The notes under the pieces were generated by a model. It was not told where the DNA came from and did not search any database. It saw nothing but the letters and a program-made list of their open reading frames with translations. 64,000 bases of DNA from the NCBI RefSeq assembly GCF_000384475.1, contig NZ_ARWB01000001.1:3289039-3353038 (forward strand), written 5' to 3'. Of the stretch, positions 34,968-43,600 are shown piece after piece (positions within the stretch are counted from its first letter, which is position 1; every line of letters begins with the position of its first letter). The position numbers were made by a program, and so were the translations under genes. This DNA comes from Methylopila sp. M107. GTDB lineage: Bacteria; Pseudomonadota; Alphaproteobacteria; Rhizobiales; Methylopilaceae.

Positions 34968-36539
34968 TCAACGCTTCATCAGGCTCCCCAGCACCCCGCG
35001 CACCACCGCGCGGCCGACGGAGCTCCCGACCGATCCCGCGACCGATTTCCCGATCGAGGCCGCGACGTCGCCGGCGGTGCGCTGGACGATGGTGCGGGTC
35101 ACCTCCCGCGCGACGCGCTGCCCGGGGTTGAGGGTGCCCTTCCGGGCGGAGCCGCCTCCGCCGCCGCCGAAGATCGTCTTGAAGAACCCGCCGAACACGC
35201 CCTCGTCGGCGGCGTCCGCCTCGACCACCGCCTTGTCCTCGGCCTTCTTGACCAGCAGCTCGTAGCCCGACTCGCGGTCGATGGTCTCGTCGTAATGGCC
35301 CGCGACCGGCGAGTTCTGGATGATCGCCTTGCGCTCGTCCGCCGTCAGCGGCCCGATGCGGCCGGCGGGCGGGCGGATCAGCGTGCGCTGGACGACCGAC
35401 GGCACGCCCTTGCCTTCGAGGGTGGAAACCAGCGCCTCGCCGACCGCAAGCTCGGTGATGACCTGCGCGGTGTTCAGCTTCGGGTTCGGCCGGAACGTCT
35501 CGGCCGCCGCCCGCACCGCCTTCTGCTCGCGCGGCGTATAGGCCCGAAGCGCGTGCTGCACGCGGTTGCCGAGCTGGCCCGCGACCGTCTCGGGCACGTC
35601 GAGGGGATTCTGCGTGACGAAATACACGCCGACGCCCTTGGAGCGGATCAGCCGCACCACCTGCTCGACTTTGTCGAGCAGCACCTTCGGCGCCTCGTCG
35701 AACAGGAGGTGCGCCTCGTCGAAGAAGAACACCAGCTTCGGCTTGTCCGGATCGCCGACCTCGGGCAGCTCCTCGAACAGCTCCGACAGCAGCCACAGCA
35801 GGAAGGTCGCGTAGAGCCTCGGGCTCGACATCAGCTTTTCGGCCGCGAGGATGTTGATCACGCCGCGGCCGTCGCGGGTGGTGCGGATGAGGTCGGCGAG
35901 CGCGAGCGCGGGCTCGCCGAAGAACTTGTCGCCGCCCTGGTTCTCCAGCACCAGAAGCTGGCGCTGCACCGCGCCGACCGTCGCCTTCGCCACATTGCCG
36001 TACTGGGTGGTCAGCTCGGCGGCGTTTTCCGCGACATATGTCAGCAGCGCCTGGAGGTCCTTGAGGTCGAGCAGCAGCAGGCCCTGCGTGTCGGCGACGC
36101 GGAACACGATGTTCAGCACGCCTTCCTGCGTGTCGTTCAGGTTCATCAGCCGCGCCAGCAGCAGCGGACCCATTTCCGAAACGGTGGCGCGGATCGGGTG
36201 GCCCTGCGCGCCGAACATGTCCCAGAACACCACCGGGAACTTGTCGTTGACGTAAGGGTCGAGCTCGACCTCATCGGCGCGCTTGACCAGGAAATCCTTC
36301 GGCTCGCCCTTGGCCGCGACGCCCGACAGGTCGCCCTTGATGTCGGCCGCGAACACCGAGACGCCGGCGTCCGAAAAGGCTTCCGCCAGCACCTGCAGCG
36401 TGACGGTCTTGCCCGTGCCGGTCGCGCCGGTGACGAGGCCGTGGCGGTTGGCGAGCCTGAGGTCGAGATACTCTCCCTTAACCTTCGCGCCCTTGGCGTC
36501 GAAGCTCGTTCCGATGAAAAGCTTGCCGTCCTCGAGCAT
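34968..36539 (-). CDS. HerA-like helicase / DUF853 ATPase
   Basis: 523 aa from ATG 36539 (MLEDGKLFIGTSF), the normal start of the family; the upstream extension is Arg-rich. Walker A GATGTGKTVTLQVLAEAF, Walker B KLVFFFDEAHLLFD, and the downstream sensor region YFVTQNPLDVPETVAGQLGNR (split: YFVTQNPLDVPE, TVAGQLGNR). Gly-rich linker GGGGGGS near residue 475 and an amphipathic C-terminal tail. DUF853/YjgR-type proteins are HerA/FtsK-superfamily P-loop ATPases of unknown cellular role; this one has no NurA neighbour. Its C-terminal Gly/Ser/Val helices resemble a membrane-interaction segment. Confidence 0.9.
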   Translation of the reverse strand: MLEDGKLFIGTSFDAKGAKVKGEYLDLRLANRHGLVTGATGTGKTVTLQVLAEAFSDAGVSVFAADIKGDLSGVAAKGEPKDFLVKRADEVELDPYVNDKFPVVFWDMFGAQGHPIRATVSEMGPLLLARLMNLNDTQEGVLNIVFRVADTQGLLLLDLKDLQALLTYVAENAAELTTQYGNVAKATVGAVQRQLLVLENQGGDKFFGEPALALADLIRTTRDGRGVINILAAEKLMSSPRLYATFLLWLLSELFEELPEVGDPDKPKLVFFFDEAHLLFDEAPKVLLDKVEQVVRLIRSKGVGVYFVTQNPLDVPETVAGQLGNRVQHALRAYTPREQKAVRAAAETFRPNPKLNTAQVITELAVGEALVSTLEGKGVPSVVQRTLIRPPAGRIGPLTADERKAIIQNSPVAGHYDETIDRESGYELLVKKAEDKAVVEADAADEGVFGGFFKTIFGGGGGGSARKGTLNPGQRVAREVTRTIVQRTAGDVAASIGKSVAGSVGSSVGRAVVRGVLGSLMKR

Positions 36540-36708
36540 CTCGAAGTCCCTGGGAATCCGCGCCGACGGTCCGGCGCGCCAGACCCTGCCGCGCCGCGCT
36601 TCCGGACACAAGCGGCGCGGGAGCGTTCCAACGACAGCTTGTCATCGCGGTCGGGGGACCTACTATCCGCCCCGCATAACAACAACAGGGATAGGGGCAG
36701 GGACGTCG

Positions 36709-37074
36709 ATGGAGGAACTCGTCGCTCGGCTGTCGTCGGCCGCCGGACTGGACCACGCCAAGGCCGAGACGGCCGTGAAGACCATCCTGGCCTTCCTCGA
36801 CAAGGAGGCGCCGGCCGACGCCGTGAAGCAGCTCGTCGACGCCATGCCGGGCGCCGAACCCGTGCTCGAGCAGGGCCGCAGGGAGCAGGACGGCGCGGGA
36901 TACGCCGGCTTCGGCGCGATGGCGGCCTATCACGCGCTGACCGCTGCGGGGCTTTCGGGCGGCGAGGTCCAGATCGTGACCAAGGAGCTGCTCGCCTTCT
37001 CGCGCGAGGCGATCGGGGAGGAGACGACAGGCCGCATCGTCGGGTCGGTTCCAGGGCTGGAAGCTTTCGTCTAG
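36709..37074 (+). CDS. DUF2267-like small helical protein
   Basis: 121 aa from ATG 36709, with an AGGGGCAGGG purine-rich tract upstream; the longer upstream frame is non-coding. Two similar helical halves: MEELVARLSSAAGLDHAKAE then TAVKTILAFLDKEAP, and HALTAAGLSGGEVQIVTKEL then LAFSREAIGEETTGRIVGSV. The pattern (A-LDxxxAxxAVxxxLxFL..., LxDAMPGAEPV) fits the DUF2267/DUF2780-type domain. Function unknown. It diverges from the HerA-like gene. Confidence 0.65.
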   Translation: MEELVARLSSAAGLDHAKAETAVKTILAFLDKEAPADAVKQLVDAMPGAEPVLEQGRREQDGAGYAGFGAMAAYHALTAAGLSGGEVQIVTKELLAFSREAIGEETTGRIVGSVPGLEAFV

Positions 37075-37153
37075 AGGTTGTTTCTGATCGGCGGCGCACA
37101 CGCCAGGCGATGTCTACCCCCCAGTCGCATGTCGCGTTTCACCGCCCCGCGTA

Positions 37154-37194
37154 TCCCGGGGCTCGTTCGAAATCTGCGTTCGAACGCCGGGAGG
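37154..37194 (+). promoter_or_regulatory. Hairpin that sequesters the ribosome-binding site of the DUF4332 gene
   Basis: Inner arms CGTTCGAA (37164-37171) and TTCGAACG (37179-37186) are perfect with a 7-nt loop. Outer arms TCCCGG (37154-37159) and CCGGGA (37187-37192) are perfect with a 4-nt bulge on one side. The right outer arm overlaps the Shine-Dalgarno GGGAGG (37189-37194), which lies 6 nt before TTG 37201. Folding would hide the ribosome-binding site, so this could be a translational switch. Confidence 0.5.
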
Positions 37195-37200
37195 CGGCGC

Positions 37201-37599
37201 TTGTCCTATCCGATCGCGAGCGTTTGCCCGTCATGTGAGGCCAGCTTCAAGGCCGCGGGCGTCCGCACGACGGCGACGCTGCTGCAGCGCGCCAAGGACC
37301 CGAAAGGCCGCAAGCTGCTCGCGGCCGAAACCGGGCTCGCCGGCCCGGACATTCTCAGGGCCGCCAACCGGGCCGACCTGATGCGGCTTCGCGGGGTGGG
37401 CGAGGACTATGCGCGGCTGCTCGAAGCCGCCGGCGTCGACACCGTCAAGGCGCTGCGCAACCGCAACCCCGGAAACCTCGCCAAGGCGATCGCGCAGGTG
37501 AACGGCGGCGACCGCAAGGTCCAGCCGCCGCCGTCCGAGCGCATGGTCGCCAAGTGGATCCTTCAGGCGAAGACCATCCCGCCGGTGATGACCTACTGA
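37201..37599 (+). CDS. DUF4332 helix-hairpin-helix-type protein
   Basis: 132 aa from TTG 37201, decided by the strong GGGAGG 6 nt upstream and because the family begins MSYPI. The longer frame from 37078 has an Arg-rich lead that looks non-coding. Two HhH-like units: SFKAAGVRTTATLLQRAKDP, and LMRLRGVGEDYARLLEAAGV followed by DTVKALRNRNPGNLAKAI. Such tandem pseudo-HhH domains bind DNA or proteins non-specifically; specific function unknown. Single cysteines in CPSC near the start could bind a metal. It follows the DUF2267 gene by 126 bp. Confidence 0.75.
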   Translation: MSYPIASVCPSCEASFKAAGVRTTATLLQRAKDPKGRKLLAAETGLAGPDILRAANRADLMRLRGVGEDYARLLEAAGVDTVKALRNRNPGNLAKAIAQVNGGDRKVQPPPSERMVAKWILQAKTIPPVMTY

Positions 37600-37650
37600 C
37601 CTGACGGGCGCCGCGAACGGGCTTTGCGAGCGCCGGCCCGGTCCTCCTGC

Positions 37651-37678
37651 GCTGCGGCGCGGCGGCCTGCGCCGCAGC
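37651..37678 (+). terminator. 10-bp perfect hairpin after the DUF4332 gene
   Basis: GCTGCGGCGC (37651-37660) and GCGCCGCAGC (37669-37678), 8-nt loop, about 50 bp past the stop codon. No T-run follows. The remaining gap up to 37928 contains an AT-rich stretch (about 37798-37842) likely to hold the promoter of the SBP56 homologue. Confidence 0.4.
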
Positions 37679-37928
37679 CGTCAAAGGCGGCTGCAACGTT
37701 CTTCCACATGGCCAAAGCCACATCCCTGAACCTCCTTCCGATGGCGTCGCGACGCGCCACGAGGCCGCGGCCGCGCCGAAAACGGCCGCCTCATCCGAAT
37801 TGATGATCACATTATATTGAATCTATAGAATTACTGATGTAACCGGAGTGAGGGCGCGGCCCGATACCACCGCCACGCAGGCGGGGGCGTCGGCCGCTCC
37901 GGAAGGCAACCCAATCCTCTGGAAGGGA

Positions 37929-39245
37929 ATGACCGTGCTCGTTGAAAACTGGATGAAACCGCTCGCCGCCGCAGCGGCCGCAGCCGCGGCGCTGACATTG
38001 TCGCAACCCGCGCAGGCGGAAGACACGCTCTATGTCTGGGCAGGCGACAAGGCCCACAAGGCGGCGGACTTCTTCGCCGTGGTCGATTTCGACAAGGGCT
38101 CGCCGACCTACGGCAAGATCCTCAGCTACGCGCCGCTGCCGAAGAGCCTGCCGAGCGCGATCGTGACCAGCAACGGATCCATCGGCAACGAGCCGCACCA
38201 TGTCGGCATCTCGGCCGACAAGAAGACCCTGGCGGGCGGCGGGCTGCTCAGCGTGCTGCGCGTCCAGAACTCGAACTTCTTCTGGGACATTTCGAACCCG
38301 CGCGCGCCAAAATTCCTCAAGGCGAACACTTTGCCGGTCGTGGCCTCGATCGCGGACGCCTATGTGCCGAAGAAGGAGGGCGGCTTCTTCACGACCTTCA
38401 TGGGCGGCGCCGGGGGCGCTGCGCCGGGCCGCGTCGTCGAATATGACGCGAACAACAATGTGAAGGGCCTCTGGCCGCTCGTGCCGCCGCTCGACGGCTT
38501 CAACCCGCACGGCATCGCCATCGACGAGGAGCGCAATCTCCTGCTGACGAGCGACTTCGTCTGCCCGCTGCAGACGCTCAACCTCGTACCGGGCGTCGCG
38601 AACGGGCACGTCCACGCCCGCGGCAGCGTCCGCGTCTGGGATCTGTCCCGCCGCAAGATCACGAAGACGATCCCCGTGGGCGACCCGAACCATGCGGCCG
38701 GCACGATCGACCTGCAGCTCGTCCCGAAGGACCCGAAGCTCCGCGCCTTCACGGCCGGCGTGTTCGACGAAAAGCTCTACCTCATCGAGCCGGGCGCCGG
38801 CACGGCGCAGCCGGTGTTCGACCTCAGCACGTTCAAGCTGCCGGGCGCGCCGGAAGTCTGGCCGCACCTGATCGCGATCGACAAGACCGGCAAGCGCCTC
38901 GCTCTGACGCTCAACTACAAGGGCCTCGACGGCAAAGTGGTCTGGTTCAACATCGAGGACCCGGAACACCCGAAGGTCATCAACGTCGTGGACCTCGGCC
39001 AGAACTCCGGCCCGCACTACATCATCTTCAGCCCGACCGAAGACAGGCTGATCGTCTCGGACTACTTCCTGGTGCAGGACCTGTTCCCGAGCGGCGTCGT
39101 GCAGGTCGAGGGCGACCACAAGGTCCACGTGCTCGACATCGTGAAGGATCGCCTGGTCAAGGATCCGAAGTTCAAGCTGGACTTCAGCCGAGACGTCGCG
39201 AGCGGCCCGGCCCGCCCGCACGGGCTGGGCGTGGTCTCCCGCTAA
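37929..39245 (+). CDS. Exported SBP56-family protein (selenium-binding protein / methanethiol oxidase homologue)
   Basis: 438 aa if started at ATG 37929; GTG 37935 or ATG 37953 are also possible, and the earlier frame start at 37848 has no support. A signal peptide follows (MKPLAAAAAAAAALTLSQPA, cleavage QA-ED). The body is a beta-propeller aligning with SBP56: FFWDISNPRAPKF, GRVVEYDANNNVKGLWP, GSVRVWDLSRRKITKT, VVWFNIEDPEHPKVINVVDL, IFSPTEDRLIVSDYFLVQD, KLDFSRDVASGPARPHGLG. In Hyphomicrobium the homologue MtoX is a periplasmic copper methanethiol oxidase, so a sulfur-C1 role is possible. His-rich spots (EPHHVG, NPHGIA, WPHLIA) could bind metal. Followed by a strong terminator. Confidence 0.8.
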   Translation: MTVLVENWMKPLAAAAAAAAALTLSQPAQAEDTLYVWAGDKAHKAADFFAVVDFDKGSPTYGKILSYAPLPKSLPSAIVTSNGSIGNEPHHVGISADKKTLAGGGLLSVLRVQNSNFFWDISNPRAPKFLKANTLPVVASIADAYVPKKEGGFFTTFMGGAGGAAPGRVVEYDANNNVKGLWPLVPPLDGFNPHGIAIDEERNLLLTSDFVCPLQTLNLVPGVANGHVHARGSVRVWDLSRRKITKTIPVGDPNHAAGTIDLQLVPKDPKLRAFTAGVFDEKLYLIEPGAGTAQPVFDLSTFKLPGAPEVWPHLIAIDKTGKRLALTLNYKGLDGKVVWFNIEDPEHPKVINVVDLGQNSGPHYIIFSPTEDRLIVSDYFLVQDLFPSGVVQVEGDHKVHVLDIVKDRLVKDPKFKLDFSRDVASGPARPHGLGVVSR

Positions 39246-39252
39246 AGCGAGG

Positions 39253-39293
39253 CCGCGGGGTGAGGCGCGCGCAAGCGTTGCTTCGCCCCGCGG
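39253..39293 (+). terminator. Strong hairpin after the SBP56 homologue
   Basis: CCGCGGGGTGAGGC (39253-39266) pairs with GCTTCGCCCCGCGG (39280-39293) over 14 bp with two G-U wobbles, 8 bp past the stop codon. The downstream sequence is GTTATGT, a weak T-run. Most likely a real terminator. Confidence 0.65.
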
Positions 39294-39294
39294 G

Positions 39295-39527
39295 TTATGT
39301 GGCGAGCAGTGGCGCGAGCTTGGGCAAGTCGAGGGGCCTTCGGTCAGTTCAACGACGTCAGTCGCATCGCCGCGCGATAAGACAACGCGGTTGCGGAAGA
39401 CAACTACGTGGTCGCCCAGGGCAACGGGACTGATCTCGGCTCGTTTCTCTTTGAAGCGCAGAAGGCTGCAACGCTTTGTGGTCAGGAACTGCGATGAGAC
39501 ATCTTTCGCGAACCCGGGTTCGAGAGG
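39295..39527 (-). pseudogene. Decayed coding remnant downstream of the SF1 helicase
   Basis: On the minus strand, in the same frame as the helicase, the sequence after its stop reads PLSTATDHSSALF, TGA (39528-39530), then PLEPGFAKDVSSQF, LTTKRCSLLRFKEKRAEISP, VALGDHVVVFRNRVVLSRGD, ATDVVELTEGP. A one-base shift there yields LDLPKLAPLLAT and TAA at 39295-39297. Residue pattern and moderate GC3 look like coding sequence, and no start codon precedes it. So it may be the broken end of a neighbouring gene, or of an extended helicase, cut by two stops and a frameshift. Family not recognised. Confidence 0.3.
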
Positions 39528-39585
39528 TCAGAACAAAGCACTGGAATGATCCGTAGCTGTACTCAATGGCTAGAGCGTGATCATC

Positions 39586-40149
39586 TCATATTGACGCGTA
39601 TCCAGCGTTGACGATGTAGTTTCGGCATTCTTCGGCGGAGAAGTCGTTGAGGAGTGTCGGGATGCGCCGCCAGGTGGTTTCGACCGTTCGTTCCTGAGCT
39701 CTGCGCAGCATGTGCTTGAGCTTGGCGAAGACCTGCTCGATCGGGTTGAGGTCGGGGCTGTAGGGCGGCAGGAAGGCGAGCCGGGCTCCAGCGTTTCGGA
39801 TGGCCTCTCGGACGGCCTTTCCTTTGTGGCTGCCGAGGTTGTCGAGCACGACGACGTCGCCGGGCTTCAGCGTCGGGATCAGAACCTCGGTCACGTAGGC
39901 GAGGAAGCGGACGCCGTTGATCGGACCGTCGAACACGCAGGGCGCATCGATCCTGTCCGAGCGCAGCGCGGCGAGGAACGTCATTGTCTTCCAGTGCGCG
40001 TGCGGAACCTTGGCGTTCAGCCGCTGGCCACGCGGGCTCCAGCCGCGCAGCGGCGCCATGTTGGTCTTGGCCCAGGTCTCGTCGAGGAAGACGAGACGGG
40101 AGGCGTCAACGCGCCTCTGAAGGCTTCGCCACCTTCGTCGGCGGCGCAC
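39586..40149 (-). CDS. IS630-family transposase, orfB (DDE catalytic half), copy 2
   Basis: 187-aa frame with the same DETW, DNLGSHK and DLNPIEQVF catalytic motifs as copy 1. It is open back to the A8 run at 40185-40192 and is expected to be made as a fusion with orfA by a +1-type shift. The predicted protein is identical to copy 1. Confidence 0.9.
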   Translation of the reverse strand: MRRRRRWRSLQRRVDASRLVFLDETWAKTNMAPLRGWSPRGQRLNAKVPHAHWKTMTFLAALRSDRIDAPCVFDGPINGVRFLAYVTEVLIPTLKPGDVVVLDNLGSHKGKAVREAIRNAGARLAFLPPYSPDLNPIEQVFAKLKHMLRRAQERTVETTWRRIPTLLNDFSAEECRNYIVNAGYASI

Positions 40150-40528
40150 GACGTCCGGCCTGTCCCGTTCGCTCGCCAGAACGGTTTTTTTTGAAGCTCA
40201 GCTTCTCAGAGCGGACCAGGCTCCAGACCGCGCCATAACTCGCAACGACGCCGCGTTCGGCGAGCTCTCGCTGCAGCCGCCGCAAGCTGACATGCGGCTC
40301 GGCCGCAAGCCGCGCCAGCATCCAGTCCCGCTCGCCTGCGAGCCGCAACGGACGACGCGAGCCCATCGGTTTGGCCGCGGCGCTCCCCGTCGCCCGGTGG
40401 CGCTGCGACCATTTCACGACGCTCGACACGCTCACCTGAAACGTCGCCGCGACAGAACGAACGCTCTCGCCAGCCGCAACCCGCGCCACCGCGCGCTCCC
40501 GAAGATCAAGCGAATAGGCGCGAACCAT
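40106..40528 (-). CDS. IS630-family transposase, orfA (DNA-binding half), copy 2
   Basis: 140 aa from ATG 40528, identical to orfA of copy 1 with the same GGAGG ribosome-binding site upstream. Helix-turn-helix DNA-binding half; the frame passes the A8 run and then runs on for about 26 codons. Confidence 0.9.
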   Translation of the reverse strand: MVRAYSLDLRERAVARVAAGESVRSVAATFQVSVSSVVKWSQRHRATGSAAAKPMGSRRPLRLAGERDWMLARLAAEPHVSLRRLQRELAERGVVASYGAVWSLVRSEKLSFKKNRSGERTGQAGRRAPPTKVAKPSEAR

Positions 40529-40618
40529 TCCGCCATCCTCCAATCCCGACACTCAATCGGAATCAGAAATCCGCCAGAAAGTGAATCCCTTCCCGATTCA
40601 AAACACGACGATCACGCT

Positions 40619-43600
40619 CTAGGGCGAGCCAACCTTCGATGCCAAAGCTCTGAAATGGCCTACTTCCGCCCATGACGAACGTGCTCCCACAACGTAGAGG
40701 TTCTCCTTCGCTCGCGTTGCGGCGACGTTGAGCAGGTTCACCGAGCCTCCCGCCCACTGCCTGGCGCCATTTTGGGTGGGCAGCGCCGCGCCGAGCACGA
40801 AAATCACCGAGTCAGCTTCGCGCCCCTGCACGGTATGGACCGTGCCCACGCGGTCGCGCGTCCAATCTCGTGGCTTGTCGGTCCAGCGACTGAGAACGTC
40901 GCTGGTCCCGATCCGCTCCCGCAGTCGCTGCGCAACGATTCGGAACGGCGAGATGATGTAGAGGTCAGGTTTAGGGACGCCGGCCTCCCCCAGCCGCCTG
41001 AGGAGCTCGATAACGGCTTGTCCCTCAGCCTCGCTCCATTTGTCCTCTGTCTTAGCTGGCCTGACGTCGATCCAGTGCGAAGACCCCAGAACATCTCGGA
41101 TCGCCGACTGCCGAGCAGCTGTCGCCTTCACCATCATCGCGCCATAGGCGATCTCGTTGGAGATCGCGAACATCGGATCGGCGCACCGTCGATGCACGAG
41201 GAGAGGCAGTCCAACCCTGATGTCTTCGCCGCCCCGTCTGTAGGTGGTTCCGCGGCTGCTCGTAGCGTCCGCGACGGTCTGAACAGAACCCTCGGGCGCG
41301 TTCCATTTGTCGGGATTGACCTTGAAGTCCTCACAGATCGTCTCGGCGAGCTGCGTCGGCAGGCTCGTCACGGGCTGAACCTGAAGGGGGTCGCCTACCA
41401 TCACCGCGCGTTTGGTGCGCATCAACGCGCCAACGACCGCCTGAGGAACGGCTTGTCCCGCTTCATCAACCAGTAGCCAGCCCAACGCGCCAGGCGGCAG
41501 AAATCCGATCATCCGCTCGATCGACGCGAAGGTCGTGGAGATAACGGGCACGACCATGAATAGCGTCGACCACAGCCCCGGCATCACCGGCGTCATTCTC
41601 GGGGACCAAGCGTTGCGACCGAAGAAGGTTTTGAAAAGAGCGTCGAGATTGTTGCGAATTGGTTTTGCGGCCGCGGCGATGAAGGCCCGGTGCACACGCA
41701 ACGCGCATTCGAACACCACATCACGCTGGTTGTGCGCTACGGCGTCATACCAAGGCGGCGTCTTGTTCCTGTCGGCATGAGAACGTTCAAAGAATGCAGG
41801 ATCGATTGACCGCGCGCCGCATCGAGTTTGCAGAACGGCGGAGTGCTGCTTCAACTTCTCAAAAGCAGCCTGGGCCTCGTGGTGTTTTGCGACCGCAGCC
41901 GCCTGGCTCTCGAATGCCTTTGCCCGCTTGTCCGACGCCGCTGACAGAATTGCGGCGGCGTCGCGATGATTGTGGCTCGACTGCGCCTCGACCCTTTCAA
42001 GTTGAGCCCGTCGCTCGCTCCACGCTCGTGCGGAGGCTCCCCCGAAGAGGCGTGAGATCATGTTCGGAGCTGTCCGCTCGTGGTCGGCATATTGACGGCG
42101 AGCCTGTTCCTTGGCCAATCTCGCCGCAGCTTCAGCAGTCTCGGCATCGCTGACGGATTGTTCGGCCGATCTGACGGCCTGCTCTGCTGTGAGCCTGCCC
42201 CGATCTAAGTCTCGTAAGGACTCAGCCTTCGCGGCAACCGAGCCGCTTTCCGACCGCGCAGCCTCGAGGAGCTGCCGGTAAGCGCGGGCGTCGGCGAGCG
42301 CGTTATTGAAAGCTCTCTGAGCTGAGCGCCATTCCTTCAACGCCTGCTCGTGTGAGATCGGCGGGCGTTCTTTTTCGACAACCTCAGGCTTTCGCCGCCG
42401 CAGCACCTTCTGAGTTTTGGGGTCGACTTCTTCGACGAATTGCGGCTGGCCGGCAGCTTCGCTCAGATAGGCGCGAAGCCCGCGATCCGCGTCATCCCAA
42501 AACCCCTTCTTGAACTTGAACCGATTGGACGAGTTGCCGAGCACCGCGGCGATCAGGCCCCAGGTCTGCTCGCCCTCGGCTAGGTTGTCAGAGATCGTCT
42601 TGAAGTAGCGGAGGTTCGGCGCGTCGTCGGCGATCGCGCCCAGCATCGGCAGTTCCCGGCTGACGTTCTCGACAGCCTTATTGTTGGATGACGCAACCAG
42701 CATCTCGAAGCCGAGAAGACGGTCGTAAGGTTTGTAGATATGGGTGAACCCCGCCCCCGAACGTCGTTTCTCGCCAGTGAAGACAAACGCGTCCTTGGGA
42801 TCGCCGAAGCTGCACATTGCCTCTGCACGGCCGACCACCAGCGCCGCGACGAGATCCCTCAGCAAGGTTGTCTTGCCAGTGCCGGGCGGGCCGTTCACCG
42901 GTGTGATCGAGGTGTCGGCGCTGTTCGACGTTGCAAGATTGACTGCAGCCTGCTGAAGGAGAACGAGCGGATGGCGGTCCTTGGCCGTCCAACGCCCAAG
43001 CGGCATGCGCTTAGGCTCAAGCGCATCCGCCAGCGCCTCGTTATCCTGAAGCAAGTCGGTCCAGTCCCGCGGTTGCTCCAAGCCGAGATAGCGGGCGAGA
43101 TTGTGATGGCGTTTTTCGGCCACGACTGAGCGAGCGGCGGCTAGGTCAGAAAGATAGAAGCTGCCAAGGAGTGGCGGATCCGGCGGTTCAGTCGCCTTCC
43201 AGTAGTGGTAGTGGCGCAAAGCAAAACCAGGCGCATCGACCATCTTTGCCGGCAGCTCGAGCTGTTCAACGAGAAACGCAAACGCGGCGTCGATCGCTGC
43301 CGCATCGAGTGGCGCCGCGGCGCCTTTGGCGTCTGTCTTCCGGATATGTCGGTCGACCGCTTCGACAAGTCGGGGCTCGATCGCAGGCCAATCCCCCAGG
43401 CTCTTTAACTGCCGGCGGAGCGCCAGTGGCAGACCCCACGCAAAGCTCGAAATCGCTACGGCGTTCTCCGGGATCGGGCGACCGTTCTTGTCGATTGTGA
43501 TGGTCGCGATGCCGGCGAAGCCGCGCTCCGGTTTCCGGTCAACATCATCATCGACAAACACGTTGAGCAGCGCTGTCGTCGCCTCCTCCATCCGGATCGC

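Larger units (their letters stand above)
39571..40621 (-). mobile_element. IS630-family insertion sequence, copy 2 (inverted relative to copy 1)
   Basis: Element 39573-40619, 1047 bp, flanked by TA duplications (39571-39572, 40620-40621) in a CTAG target (GC-TA ... TA-GG). It matches copy 1 base for base over the stretches I compared, including the A8 slippage run (40185-40192 here). The insertion hits the TAG stop codon of the helicase gene, and the first base of the IS regenerates it. Confidence 0.95.

Noticed and set aside
3690-40621. Composite transposon bounded by the two IS630 copies
   Set aside because: IS630 elements are not known to move 35-kb units, and the interval holds core genes (dxs, mutA, scpA, tRNA-Gln) that belong to the chromosome. 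The copies are independent insertions.
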